From: Acidobacteriota bacterium
GTDB taxonomy: Bacteria > Acidobacteriota > Holophagae > Thermotomaculales > Thermotomaculaceae
NCBI GenBank assembly: GCA_027067895.1
Contig: JAMOUY010000379.1
Span: forward strand, 1 to 5,519
DNA: 5,519 nucleotides
Direction of reading: 5' to 3'
Below, one piece after another: positions 1-5,519 of this stretch. The notes beneath the pieces were generated by a model. That model did not search any database and was not told where the DNA came from. It saw only the letters and a list, made by a program, of their open reading frames with translations. Within the stretch, counting starts at the first letter, position 1; every line of letters begins with the position of its first letter. The position numbers and the translations under genes were made by a program.

Positions 1-96
1 GCGGATATGCTTGAAGAGATAAAGAGGGATTTGCAGGAAAAATTAAGCAAAATCCCGGATATAGAAGAAACGGAGGAGAAACTTGATACGCTTTAA
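1..96 (+). CDS. C-terminal end of an upstream gene, possibly adenylate kinase (partial)
   Basis: An open frame enters from the left edge in phase 1 and ends at TAA 94-96, leaving 31 residues. They are highly charged and look helical (begins ADMLEEIKRDLQEKLSKIPD, ends KLDTL). The frame is real coding sequence, because the next gene's ribosome site and TTG start lie inside it and the two overlap by 14 bases, which is typical of translational coupling. Many bacteria have the order secY-adk-map, and adenylate kinases end in an amphipathic helix of the form EEVxxxIxxxL, which the first half of this tail resembles. The identity as Adk is therefore an inference from gene order and a loose helix match. 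The tail would be about 15 residues longer than most Adk C termini. No catalytic residue is visible. Confidence 0.6.
   Translation, partial: ADMLEEIKRDLQEKLSKIPDIEETEEKLDTL
72..85 (+). promoter_or_regulatory. Ribosome binding site fixing the TTG start of map
   Basis: GGAGGAG at 72-78 lies four bases before TTG 83-85. It sits inside the last codons of the upstream gene. The alternative ATG at 119-121 has no comparable site and would remove the first 12 residues, which match the usual methionine aminopeptidase N terminus (IKTxEEIxxMRxxG), so the TTG is preferred. Confidence 0.75.
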
Positions 97-892
97 AACA
101 AAAGAAGAGATAGATTTGATGAGGGAGTCGGGAAGGCTTACCGCAATGGTTTTTGCCCACCTGAAACAGTATGTTGAACCCGGAATTACTACAAGGGAAC
201 TTGACAGAATAGCGGAATCCTTTATAAGAAAGCACGGAGCGGTGCCTTCGTTTAAGGGATACAGGGGATTCAGGCATACCCTCTGCACCTCTGTTAACGA
301 GCAGGTTGTTCACGGCGTTCCCTCAAAGTACAGGCTGAAAAAGGGAGACATAATCTCAATTGACGTCGGGGTTTTTAAAAACGGCTTTCACGGGGACGCG
401 ACAAGAACCTTTGTTGTCGGGGGAAAGACGACAAAAGAGGCTTTAAGGCTTGTAAGAACGGTTTACAAGTCAATGCTTCTTGGGATAGAGCAGGCAAAGC
501 CCGGCAAAAAGTTGGGAGACATAGGCCATGCAATCCAGTCTTTTGCCGAATCCATGGGCTATTCGGTTGTAAGGGAATACATAGGCCACGGTGTGGGCAG
601 GCAGTTGCACGAAGACCCGGAGGTTTTGCATTACGGAAAGCCGAACACCGGAATTACCCTTGAACCGGGCATGGTAATTACAATAGAGCCGATTTTAAAT
701 CAGGGCGCGAGGTTTTGCAGGACTTTAAGGGACGGCTGGACTGTAATTACGGCAGACAGAAAACTTTCGGCACAGTTTGAAAACACAATAGCCATACTTG
801 AAGACGGAAACGAAGTTTTGACCAAACTTGAAGACAATTCAGACATACCCGACTGCGTGAAAGACATAACCCTTGATACCCCAATAAAATAG
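83..892 (+). CDS. map: Methionine aminopeptidase, type I
   Basis: This 269-residue cytosolic metalloprotease removes the initiator methionine from nascent proteins when the second residue is small. All five metal ligands of the pita-bread fold are visible: Asp94 (SIDVG), Asp105 (GDATRTF), His169 (GHGVGR), Glu202 (TIEP) and Glu233 (QFENT). The substrate-contacting histidines are His77 (VVHGVP) and His176 (QLHED). Length is close to the E. coli enzyme (264), and there is no zinc-finger or SH3-like N-terminal extension, so it is the short bacterial form. The TTG start overlaps the upstream gene by 14 bases, implying translational coupling. The gene is about 50% GC in its middle part, much richer than what follows. 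infA, a frequent downstream neighbour of map, is not present. The family call is secure. Confidence 0.98.
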   Translation: MIRFKTKEEIDLMRESGRLTAMVFAHLKQYVEPGITTRELDRIAESFIRKHGAVPSFKGYRGFRHTLCTSVNEQVVHGVPSKYRLKKGDIISIDVGVFKNGFHGDATRTFVVGGKTTKEALRLVRTVYKSMLLGIEQAKPGKKLGDIGHAIQSFAESMGYSVVREYIGHGVGRQLHEDPEVLHYGKPNTGITLEPGMVITIEPILNQGARFCRTLRDGWTVITADRKLSAQFENTIAILEDGNEVLTKLEDNSDIPDCVKDITLDTPIK

Positions 893-909
893 TTTTTGTT
901 GCAAACCAC

Positions 910-929
910 AATTAATTTTTTTAATTTTT
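910..929 (+). terminator. Weak all-A/T hairpin with T tract after map
   Basis: AATTAA (910-915) and TTAATT (921-926) form a perfect six-pair inverted repeat around a TTTTT loop, followed by TTT, 18 bases after the map stop. The stem has no G-C pair, so it would be a poor intrinsic terminator, and in DNA this AT-rich it may be chance. It is listed because it is the only terminator-like structure between map and the kinase gene. Confidence 0.2.
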
Positions 930-993
930 GCAGATATAGCAGATTCATTTTTGCGGTTTTTTACTTTTAAAAGAATATTTTGATTTATTTTAT

Positions 994-1029
994 TTAAAAT
1001 TTTTTTAATTTTACACTATAATAATTAGT
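994..1029 (+). promoter_or_regulatory. Candidate sigma-70-type promoter of the signalling cluster
   Basis: A perfect TATAAT box lies at 1017-1022. With a 17-base spacer the -35 hexamer is TTAAAA (994-999), four of six matches to TTGACA, in a nearly pure A/T stretch. The predicted transcript would start near 1029, giving a leader of about 24 bases before the GTG start with its GAGG ribosome site (1044-1047). AT-rich DNA yields TATAAT by chance, but the position at the head of a four-gene cluster is right. Confidence 0.55.
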
Positions 1030-1052
1030 GAAAAAAATTATTTGAGGTTTTA

Positions 1053-2177
1053 GTGTCTGATAATTTTGATAAAGTGCCAAATCAAAGTATTTTTAAAGTT
1101 TTTAAAGAAGATAGTTTTGTTATTGTGGTAGATAGAGATTTTTTTATTGTTGCATGTTCTAACGAATTTTCCGATTTTTTTTCAATACACTCGAATACAA
1201 TTTATGTAAACTTAAAAGATTTTTTCACAATTAACTATGATAATTATTTTGCAAACGATAATTTTTTTAATAAAGATTCTTTTAAATTAAAGGCTATTTC
1301 TCGTTATGAAAAAAAAGAATGGGTATTGAGATTTAACAAAGTAATTTCTTTTAAAGGTAAAGAATACTTTGTTGTTACTGGGAGTAGTTTAACAGCTTCC
1401 AAAAACGGTAACAATTTGTCTTTTGACGAGTTGAATGCGATAGCTTTTCTGTTAATGGGGCTTGCCCATGAAATTAAAAATCCCTTGGCGGGAATCAAGG
1501 TGCTTGTTGACATGATTGAGTGCGAATGCGAGGGGAGGAAAGATGTGGCCACTTACCTTGCAAAAATTTCTAAAAATGTTGACAGGGTTAATTCAATGCT
1601 TGATATTTTCTTTTCTTACGCAAGAAGCGATTATGCCAAAAAAGATATTTTCCCTGTTTCGGTTATCGTGGAAGACGTTAAACTTTTTCAGGGTTACAGA
1701 ATAAAAAGAGAAAATGTGGATTTTTCGGTAATTGTGAAGAATAACGATTTGCAGATAATTGCCAACAAAAACAATGTTTTGAATATTTTTTTCAATCTTC
1801 TTAGCAATGCGCTTGATTCCGTTATTTTAAGCAACAAAATTTTAAAAAAAATTGAATTTAGGGTTTTTGAAACTGAAATTCCGAAATCTTTTGACAAAAG
1901 TTGTATTTCAGGGTTTGACGTTGATGAAAAAAAACTTATAGGTGTGGGTTTTAAAGTGGAGGATAACGGAGTTGGAATGGACGAATTTGAAAAAAAGCAT
2001 ATTTTTAATCCCTTTTTTACCACAAAAGACAGCGGTGTGGGGCTTGGTATGTCTTTGGTTGCTAAATATGTGGAAGAAAGTTGCGGAGAGATTAAGGTTG
2101 AAAGTGCGAAGGGAAAGGGAAGTTGTTTTACCGTAATTCTTCCCGGTATCAAATGCTTTGAAGAAAGGAGGAAGTAA
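1053..2177 (+). CDS. Soluble NtrB-like sensor histidine kinase with N-terminal PAS-like domain
   Basis: A 374-residue two-component kinase that should autophosphorylate on His139 and pass phosphate to a receiver aspartate, most likely Asp57 of the regulator three genes downstream. Residues 10-112 look like a divergent PAS sensor domain (IVVDRDFFIVACSNEF). The HisKA H-box is GLAHEIKNPLAGI; His139-Glu140 with Asn143 forms the ExxN motif of kinases that also act as phosphatases. The ATPase domain shows the N box (NLLSNALD, Asn248 and Asn252), G1 (DNGVGM, 304-309), F box (FNPFFTTK) and G2 (GVGLGM, 328-333). No membrane segment or signal peptide is seen, so it should sense a cytoplasmic cue. The GTG start has GAGG five bases upstream, and an in-frame TGA at 1029-1031 rules out a longer protein. 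The PAS half is strikingly AT-rich compared with the catalytic half. Its stop overlaps the next start. The specific signal is unknown. Confidence 0.93.
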   Translation: MSDNFDKVPNQSIFKVFKEDSFVIVVDRDFFIVACSNEFSDFFSIHSNTIYVNLKDFFTINYDNYFANDNFFNKDSFKLKAISRYEKKEWVLRFNKVISFKGKEYFVVTGSSLTASKNGNNLSFDELNAIAFLLMGLAHEIKNPLAGIKVLVDMIECECEGRKDVATYLAKISKNVDRVNSMLDIFFSYARSDYAKKDIFPVSVIVEDVKLFQGYRIKRENVDFSVIVKNNDLQIIANKNNVLNIFFNLLSNALDSVILSNKILKKIEFRVFETEIPKSFDKSCISGFDVDEKKLIGVGFKVEDNGVGMDEFEKKHIFNPFFTTKDSGVGLGMSLVAKYVEESCGEIKVESAKGKGSCFTVILPGIKCFEERRK

Positions 2178-2536
2178 TGGATACCCCAAAAAAGTTGTTA
2201 AGAGAGTTTTTGAAGATTGAGGGTGTTGTGGTTGCGTGTTTGGTAAGCGTGGACGGATTTTTGATTGACAGTGTCGGGCTTATGCAGGATTTTTCCCTTG
2301 ACGATTTAACCGTTGCCGCCGCCATAGGTTTCGGTATGGGAAAAAAGTTGGGCGAGAATATTAAGGGTGGAAAGTTAAAGCAGGTAATGCTTGAATACGA
2401 AGGAAAAACCGTTTTAATATCAAAACTTCCCGATATTGACGTAATTCTTTTTCTTGTAAGTGAGGAAAAAACTATTTTAGGTGCTATGAGATACACAATG
2501 AAAAAACTTGCCCCCAAAATAGCCGAAGTAATGTAA
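2177..2536 (+). CDS. Roadblock/LC7 domain protein (MglB-like fold), stand-alone
   Basis: A 119-residue single-domain protein. It follows the Roadblock/LC7 pattern: helix 1 (KKLLREFLKIEGV), strands 1 and 2 with the typical hairpin VSVDGFLID (24-31) , a long helix 2 (LDDLTVAAAIGFGMGKKLGE), strands 3 to 5 (KQVMLEYEGKTVLISKL, then IDVILFLVS), and a final helix preceded by the family's Leu-Gly (ILGAMRYTMKKLAPKI). Such proteins dimerise and typically bind or regulate small Ras-like GTPases of the MglA group, or act as scaffolds. Its ATG overlaps the kinase stop (TAATG) and has AGGAGG five bases upstream, so the two are translationally coupled and presumably made in fixed ratio. No GTPase gene is in the window, so the partner may be encoded elsewhere or may be the Roadblock-like end of the downstream regulator. 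Family call is firm; function is inferred. Confidence 0.85.
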   Translation: MDTPKKLLREFLKIEGVVVACLVSVDGFLIDSVGLMQDFSLDDLTVAAAIGFGMGKKLGENIKGGKLKQVMLEYEGKTVLISKLPDIDVILFLVSEEKTILGAMRYTMKKLAPKIAEVM

Positions 2537-2546
2537 GGAGGATATT

Positions 2547-3050
2547 ATGGCTTTTGAGGAAGTTGTTATTGAGAGAAACTTAAATAAATGGAATGTGTTA
2601 ATTGCTTCAATTTTGGCAGGTTTTTCAAAATGGGGAGTTTTAAGTCAGGGTATTGTCAACAAAAACATGGAACTTGTGGCGGACAAACTTTCACGGTATT
2701 TTAAGACAAAGGGGAATATCCCTTATGTGGATACAAATAGAAATTTTGAACAAAATTTAAAAAGCATAATAGAGTTCCTTGATAAAGAACTTGAACTTGC
2801 CGGGCAAAAAGCTCTTGAATTTGACGAAGATATTCTTACTTTCAGAGTTGTTTCCAAAACATGCAATTTTTGTCCGATAGGTGTGGGAGAGGCCGAACTT
2901 GAAGGCACGGCATGTCCTTACCCTTCTTTGATAAAAGAATTTGCCAACAAGTTTTTGCCGGAAGACCAAAAGGTCAAATTGGTTGTGCAGGAGCGTAATT
3001 ATTTGAAGAAGCAGAGAGGAAACTGTTTTATAAAGTTTACAAAAGAATAA
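2547..3050 (+). CDS. Small four-cysteine protein, probably V4R-like (hydrocarbon/metal-binding) domain
   Basis: A 167-residue soluble protein not recognised with certainty. The N-terminal half (about 1-90) is mostly helical without a clear signature. The C-terminal half has Cys106-x-x-Cys109 (KTCNFCPIG), Cys123 (GTACPYPSLIKEF), a strand (KVKLVVQERNYL), and a closing RGNCFIKF with Cys160. This order, a Cys pair, then a Cys at the head of a helix, then a terminal G-x-C-x-F strand, resembles the V4R (4-vinyl reductase) domain, which binds small hydrophobic ligands or metal in several sensory proteins. The four cysteines could hold zinc or an iron-sulfur cluster. AAGGAGGA (2535-2542) overlaps the preceding stop and lies ten bases or fewer from the ATG. 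Placement between a Roadblock gene and a response regulator suggests an input or adaptor in the same pathway. It could instead be an unrelated zinc-binding fold. Confidence 0.6.
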   Translation: MAFEEVVIERNLNKWNVLIASILAGFSKWGVLSQGIVNKNMELVADKLSRYFKTKGNIPYVDTNRNFEQNLKSIIEFLDKELELAGQKALEFDEDILTFRVVSKTCNFCPIGVGEAELEGTACPYPSLIKEFANKFLPEDQKVKLVVQERNYLKKQRGNCFIKFTKE

Positions 3051-3061
3051 GGTGAAAAACT

Positions 3062-4168
3062 ATGACGGAGAAAAAAAACATTCTTGTGGTTGACGACGAA
3101 GAGGATATAACGCTTTCAATTGTCAACTATTTAAAAAAACATATTCCGGATATAAACATTCTTGCCGCTTTTGACGGAGACAAAGCATTAAGTATTTTAA
3201 GGTCAACAGATATAGATATTCTAATTACCGACATAAGAATGCCCGGAATAAACGGGATAGACCTTTTGCTTGAATTAAAGAAATTGAGGCCTAATGCCAA
3301 AGCAATAGTTGTTACTGCTTACGGTTCAGAAATGATAAAAAGAAAATCGGAAGACGCAGGCGCTCTTTATTATGTGGAAAAACCTTTTAGATTAAGTCAT
3401 TTGTGTACAATGGTAAGAAAAATGCTCGAAGACGAGGAAGGCGGATTTAAAGGAAACATATCTGAATTGGAATTGGTTGACATACTTCAAATGCTCTGTA
3501 TGAACAAAAGGTCTGTTGTTGTTGACGTAAGGTGTAACGGGAGAAACGGGAAAATTTACATACAAAACGGAGATTTAATTCATTGTGTCTGTGATAGAAG
3601 AGAAGGAAAAGACGCATGTTTTGAAATTCTTTCATGGAAAAACGGGGAGTTTTCAATTCTTCCGTTTCCATCTCCGTCAGACGTAAAAAGAACGATTAAC
3701 GAAAGTTGGATGGGGATTTTTATGGAAGGATTTAAGAAGATTGACGAAGTAAACGGCAACAATGTTAACGGAAACAATGAAAACTCTCAGATAAAACAAA
3801 ACATTAGGGAGATAGTTAATTCTGTGTTTCAAAAAGTTGAAAACCTTGAAATAAACGTTATTTTCAACATTGAGAAGAAAAAAATTGTTTTCAACGGAGA
3901 AATGAGCGAAGAAGATTACCCTGACAAAAAGTTTGAAAACTATTCGCGAATAATTTCAAAACTTAGTGATTTTGTGTTAGACAACGAAAAGGAAGAATTA
4001 ACCGAACTTGTAGTTATTCTTGAAGAAAGTTTTTTGATTTTCATGAGATTGTCCAAACACCTTGTTTGGTGTGTCAAAATAAGGGATACGGAAAAATTGG
4101 GAATAACGAAAATTGTGCTTGAAAAATGCAAGGCTAAACTCGTTAAGGAGATTGAATCGGCAAAATAG
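3062..4168 (+). CDS. Response regulator: receiver + DUF4388 (PATAN) + Roadblock-like C-terminal domain
   Basis: A 368-residue three-part regulator. The receiver (about 5-123) has the acidic pair Asp11-Asp12, phospho-acceptor Asp57 (ITDIRMPG), Thr85 (VVTAYG) and Lys107 (EKPF), so it should be phosphorylated by the cluster's kinase. Residues 128-225 match the DUF4388/PATAN pattern: GNISELELVDILQML, then GKIYIQNGDLIHC, then ACFEILSWKNGEFSI. A low-complexity Asn/Gly linker (231-241) follows. Residues 245-365 have the helix-hairpin-helix-strand order of Roadblock/LC7, including LTELVVILEE, a five-strand end KHLVWCVKI and the Leu-Gly helix KLGITKIVLEKCKAKLV. There is no DNA-binding, AAA+, GGDEF, EAL or HD-GYP output, so it probably acts through protein contacts. 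The ATG follows the upstream stop by 11 bases with a weak AAGGTG site (3049-3054). The receiver and PATAN calls are firm; the last domain is a pattern-level assignment. Confidence 0.9.
   Translation: MTEKKNILVVDDEEDITLSIVNYLKKHIPDINILAAFDGDKALSILRSTDIDILITDIRMPGINGIDLLLELKKLRPNAKAIVVTAYGSEMIKRKSEDAGALYYVEKPFRLSHLCTMVRKMLEDEEGGFKGNISELELVDILQMLCMNKRSVVVDVRCNGRNGKIYIQNGDLIHCVCDRREGKDACFEILSWKNGEFSILPFPSPSDVKRTINESWMGIFMEGFKKIDEVNGNNVNGNNENSQIKQNIREIVNSVFQKVENLEINVIFNIEKKKIVFNGEMSEEDYPDKKFENYSRIISKLSDFVLDNEKEELTELVVILEESFLIFMRLSKHLVWCVKIRDTEKLGITKIVLEKCKAKLVKEIESAK
3749..3778 (+). repeat. Tandem 15-base repeat in the regulator's linker
   Basis: Two adjacent 15-base units (3749-3763 and 3764-3778) differ at two third-codon positions and encode VNGNN twice. 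They lie in the Asn/Gly-rich linker between the PATAN and Roadblock-like domains, where a length change would be tolerated. They look like a small in-frame duplication. Confidence 0.8.
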
Positions 4169-4178
4169 GGCATGTTTG

Positions 4179-4196
4179 AATAAAAGTTTATTTTTT
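4179..4196 (+). terminator. Weak A/T hairpin plus T run after the regulator gene
   Basis: AATAAA (4179-4184) and TTTATT (4187-4192) are a perfect inverted repeat with only two bases between them, followed by TTTT (4193-4196). Lack of G-C pairs and the tiny loop make it a doubtful terminator. The T run also overlaps the -35 region of the acnB promoter, so the similarity may be coincidental. Confidence 0.2.
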
Positions 4197-4228
4197 ACAC
4201 CGCGGATAAATACTGTATAATCAAATTT
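4194..4228 (+). promoter_or_regulatory. Sigma-70-type promoter of acnB
   Basis: TTTACA (4194-4199, five of six matches to TTGACA) and a perfect TATAAT (4216-4221) are separated by 16 bases, with transcription expected to begin near 4228. That gives a leader of about 37 bases ending in GGGAGG (4254-4259), five bases before the ATG. This is the best promoter in the window and implies that the aconitase gene is expressed independently of the signalling cluster. Confidence 0.75.
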
Positions 4229-4229
4229 G

Positions 4230-4244
4230 ATGCGTGAAATGCGT
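4230..4244 (+). repeat. Direct repeat in the acnB leader, possible operator or RNA element
   Basis: ATGCGT (4230-4235) is repeated exactly after GAA as ATGCGT (4239-4244), a nine-base period close to one DNA turn. It starts two bases after the predicted transcription start, a place where a repressor could block transcription or a leader-binding protein could act. It is short enough to be chance. Confidence 0.3.
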
Positions 4245-4264
4245 TTAAATTGTGGGAGGTTTGT

Positions 4265-5519
4265 ATGCTTGAAGAATACTTGAAACACGTAAAAGAGCGT
4301 GAGGAAATGGGAATTCCCCCGTTGCCGTTAAATCCGAAACAGACGGAAGAATTGACGAAACTTCTTGAAAATCCGGGGGATAACGATACAGAGTTTTTGA
4401 AAGACTTGCTTGTAAACAGAATTGCGCCGGGTGTTGACCCGTCTGCAAAGGTTAAAGCGGAATGGCTTTACAAAATTGCAAAGGGAGAAAAAAAATCTCC
4501 CGTAATAGACAAAAAAGAAGCGGTGAAAATTCTCGGTACAATGCTTGGCGGATACAACGTTAAGCCTTTGATTGATTTGTTAAGCGACAACGAATTGGGC
4601 GAGTTGGCTGCCGAAGGCTTAAAACACACAATTCTTGTTTACGGTGCTTTTGACAAAGTTGCCGAACTTTCAAAGTCAAACAATCTTGCGAAATCCGTTA
4701 TTGAGTCATGGGCAAACGCAGAATGGTTTACAGAAAGAAAGCCCCTTGACGACGAAATAAAGGTAAAAATTTACAAAGTTGACGGTGAAATAAACACCGA
4801 CGATTTGTCCCCCGCAAAGCATGCGTGGAGCAGACCCGACATTCCTCTGCATGCGCTTTCAATGGGAGAAACAAGGTTTCCCGACGGAATTGAAACAATT
4901 AAAAAATTCAGGGAAGAGGGATACAAAGTTGCATTTGTCGGCGATGTTGTGGGCACAGGCTCTTCAAGAAAATCCGCAACAAACTCTCTTATGTGGTGGA
5001 TTGGGGAAGACATTCCCTATGTGCCCAACAAAAGAAGGGCTGGAATTGTAATAGGCGGACTTATCGCACCCATCTTCTTCAACACGTGGGAAGACTCAGG
5101 CGGACTGCCTATTATGTGCGACGTTTCCGCTTTAAAAACCGGAGACGTTGTAATAATTGACGTGAAAAAGGGCGAAATCAGGACGGAAGACGGAAAAGTA
5201 TTGACTACTTTTGAATTAAAGCCGAAAACAATTACGGACGAATTCAGAGCCGGCGGAAGGCTTTCCCTCATTATCGGAAAAGACTTAACCGAAAAGGCAA
5301 GGAAGTTTTTAGGCTTTCCCGAAACCGATATCTTTATTGCGATTGAAAATCCCAAGCCCAAAGAGGGACAGGGATACTCTCTTGCGCAGAAAATTGTCGG
5401 CAAGGCATGCGGAATTGAAGGCGCTTTGCCCGGCGGATACTATCAGCCTAAAATGGCGACTGTGGGTTCTCAGGACACCACAGGCTTGATGACTGCCGAC
5501 GAGTTGAAGGAACTGGCAT
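4265..5519 (+). CDS. acnB: Aconitate hydratase B / 2-methylisocitrate dehydratase, N-terminal part (partial at right edge)
   Basis: AcnB interconverts citrate and isocitrate through cis-aconitate in the TCA cycle, oxidative or reductive, using a [4Fe-4S] cluster; family members can also dehydrate 2-methylcitrate-derived substrates. The window holds 418 codons of a protein expected to be near 850 residues, and the frame is open to the edge. Residues 1-160 are the AcnB-specific HEAT-like helical domain (LKHVKEREEMGIPPLPL, then LLVNRIAPGVDPSAKVKAEW). Residues 161-380 are the swivel domain with diagnostic NTDDLSPAKHAWSRPDIPLH, GDVVGTGSSRKSATNS (226-241), PNKRRAG and APIFFNTWEDSG. The catalytic part begins with GALPGGYYQPKMATVGSQDT. 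The three cluster cysteines (CysX~60CysXXCys near the C terminus) lie beyond the window and cannot be checked. The loop after the swivel's LHALSM is about ten residues shorter than in E. coli. ATG is preceded by GGGAGG at five bases. Confidence 0.97.
   Translation, partial: MLEEYLKHVKEREEMGIPPLPLNPKQTEELTKLLENPGDNDTEFLKDLLVNRIAPGVDPSAKVKAEWLYKIAKGEKKSPVIDKKEAVKILGTMLGGYNVKPLIDLLSDNELGELAAEGLKHTILVYGAFDKVAELSKSNNLAKSVIESWANAEWFTERKPLDDEIKVKIYKVDGEINTDDLSPAKHAWSRPDIPLHALSMGETRFPDGIETIKKFREEGYKVAFVGDVVGTGSSRKSATNSLMWWIGEDIPYVPNKRRAGIVIGGLIAPIFFNTWEDSGGLPIMCDVSALKTGDVVIIDVKKGEIRTEDGKVLTTFELKPKTITDEFRAGGRLSLIIGKDLTEKARKFLGFPETDIFIAIENPKPKEGQGYSLAQKIVGKACGIEGALPGGYYQPKMATVGSQDTTGLMTADELKELA

Noticed and set aside
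964..973. Perfect palindrome CTTTTAAAAG upstream of the kinase promoter
   Set aside because: In DNA with 8% GC (961-1020) short A/T palindromes are expected by chance. It lies about 20 bases upstream of the -35 box and has no second copy.
1694..2189. Long minus-strand open frames opposite the kinase gene (152 and 93 residues)
   Set aside because: They run opposite a kinase whose N, G1, F and G2 motifs are intact in the plus frame. Their composition (Ser, Phe, Leu rich) is what antisense of Lys/Glu-rich coding gives, and no ribosome site or family motif is visible.
2177..2536. Possibility that the small protein is an anti-sigma antagonist or STAS protein
   Set aside because: The hairpin VSVDGFLID, the long second helix and the Leu-Gly led final helix fit Roadblock/LC7, and the conserved STAS serine motif is absent.
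4200..4205. CCGCGG palindrome between the -35 and -10 boxes of acnB
   Set aside because: It is only six bases without a flanking inverted repeat, so it is too short to call an operator.
5017..5403. Minus-strand open frame of 128 residues inside the aconitase gene
   Set aside because: The plus frame encodes clear AcnB motifs over the whole interval, and the antisense product has no recognisable domain.
1..5519. Mobile elements, CRISPR arrays, tRNA or rRNA genes
   Set aside because: No transposase or integrase motif, no spaced repeat array, and no cloverleaf or ribosomal RNA signature was seen. Gaps between genes are all 160 bases or shorter.

Overview
The window is a densely coded stretch of a bacterial chromosome with all genes on the + strand. 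Strong AGGAGG-type ribosome sites precede most starts, and both GTG and TTG starts are used. The last gene is an AcnB-type aconitase, a family typical of Gram-negative phyla. Receiver-PATAN regulators, Roadblock proteins, an AT-leaning genome and frequent AGA/AGG arginine codons point to a deep-branching, anaerobic or thermophilic Gram-negative lineage (Deferribacterota-, Aquificota- or Campylobacterota-like). That placement is inference and weak; nothing here is decisive.

Layout. (1) 1-892: the last 31 residues of an upstream gene, possibly adenylate kinase, overlap a complete type I methionine aminopeptidase gene (map) that starts at a TTG. (2) 893-1052: a very AT-rich gap with a perfect TATAAT box. 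(3) 1053-4168: a tight four-gene cluster: a soluble PAS-like/NtrB-like histidine kinase, a stand-alone Roadblock/LC7 protein, a small four-cysteine protein resembling V4R domains, and a response regulator built as receiver - DUF4388 (PATAN) - Roadblock-like domain. The kinase and Roadblock genes overlap by one base, and the other two gaps are 10 and 11 bases, so this should be one transcript. (4) 4169-4264: a short gap with a good sigma-70-type promoter. (5) 4265-5519: the N-terminal 418 residues of AcnB, cut by the window edge before the iron-sulfur cysteines.

The cluster is the most interesting part. It has a complete phosphorelay (kinase His139, receiver Asp57) but no DNA-binding, cyclase or phosphodiesterase output. 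Two of the four proteins carry Roadblock-type folds, and no MglA-like GTPase is encoded in the window. The inferred picture is a cytoplasmic system in which the kinase senses an internal signal, the V4R-like protein may add a metal or ligand input, and phosphorylation of the receiver changes protein-protein contacts, possibly a Roadblock heterodimer or binding to a GTPase encoded elsewhere. map and acnB are conserved housekeeping genes that flank the cluster and are probably transcribed separately from it.
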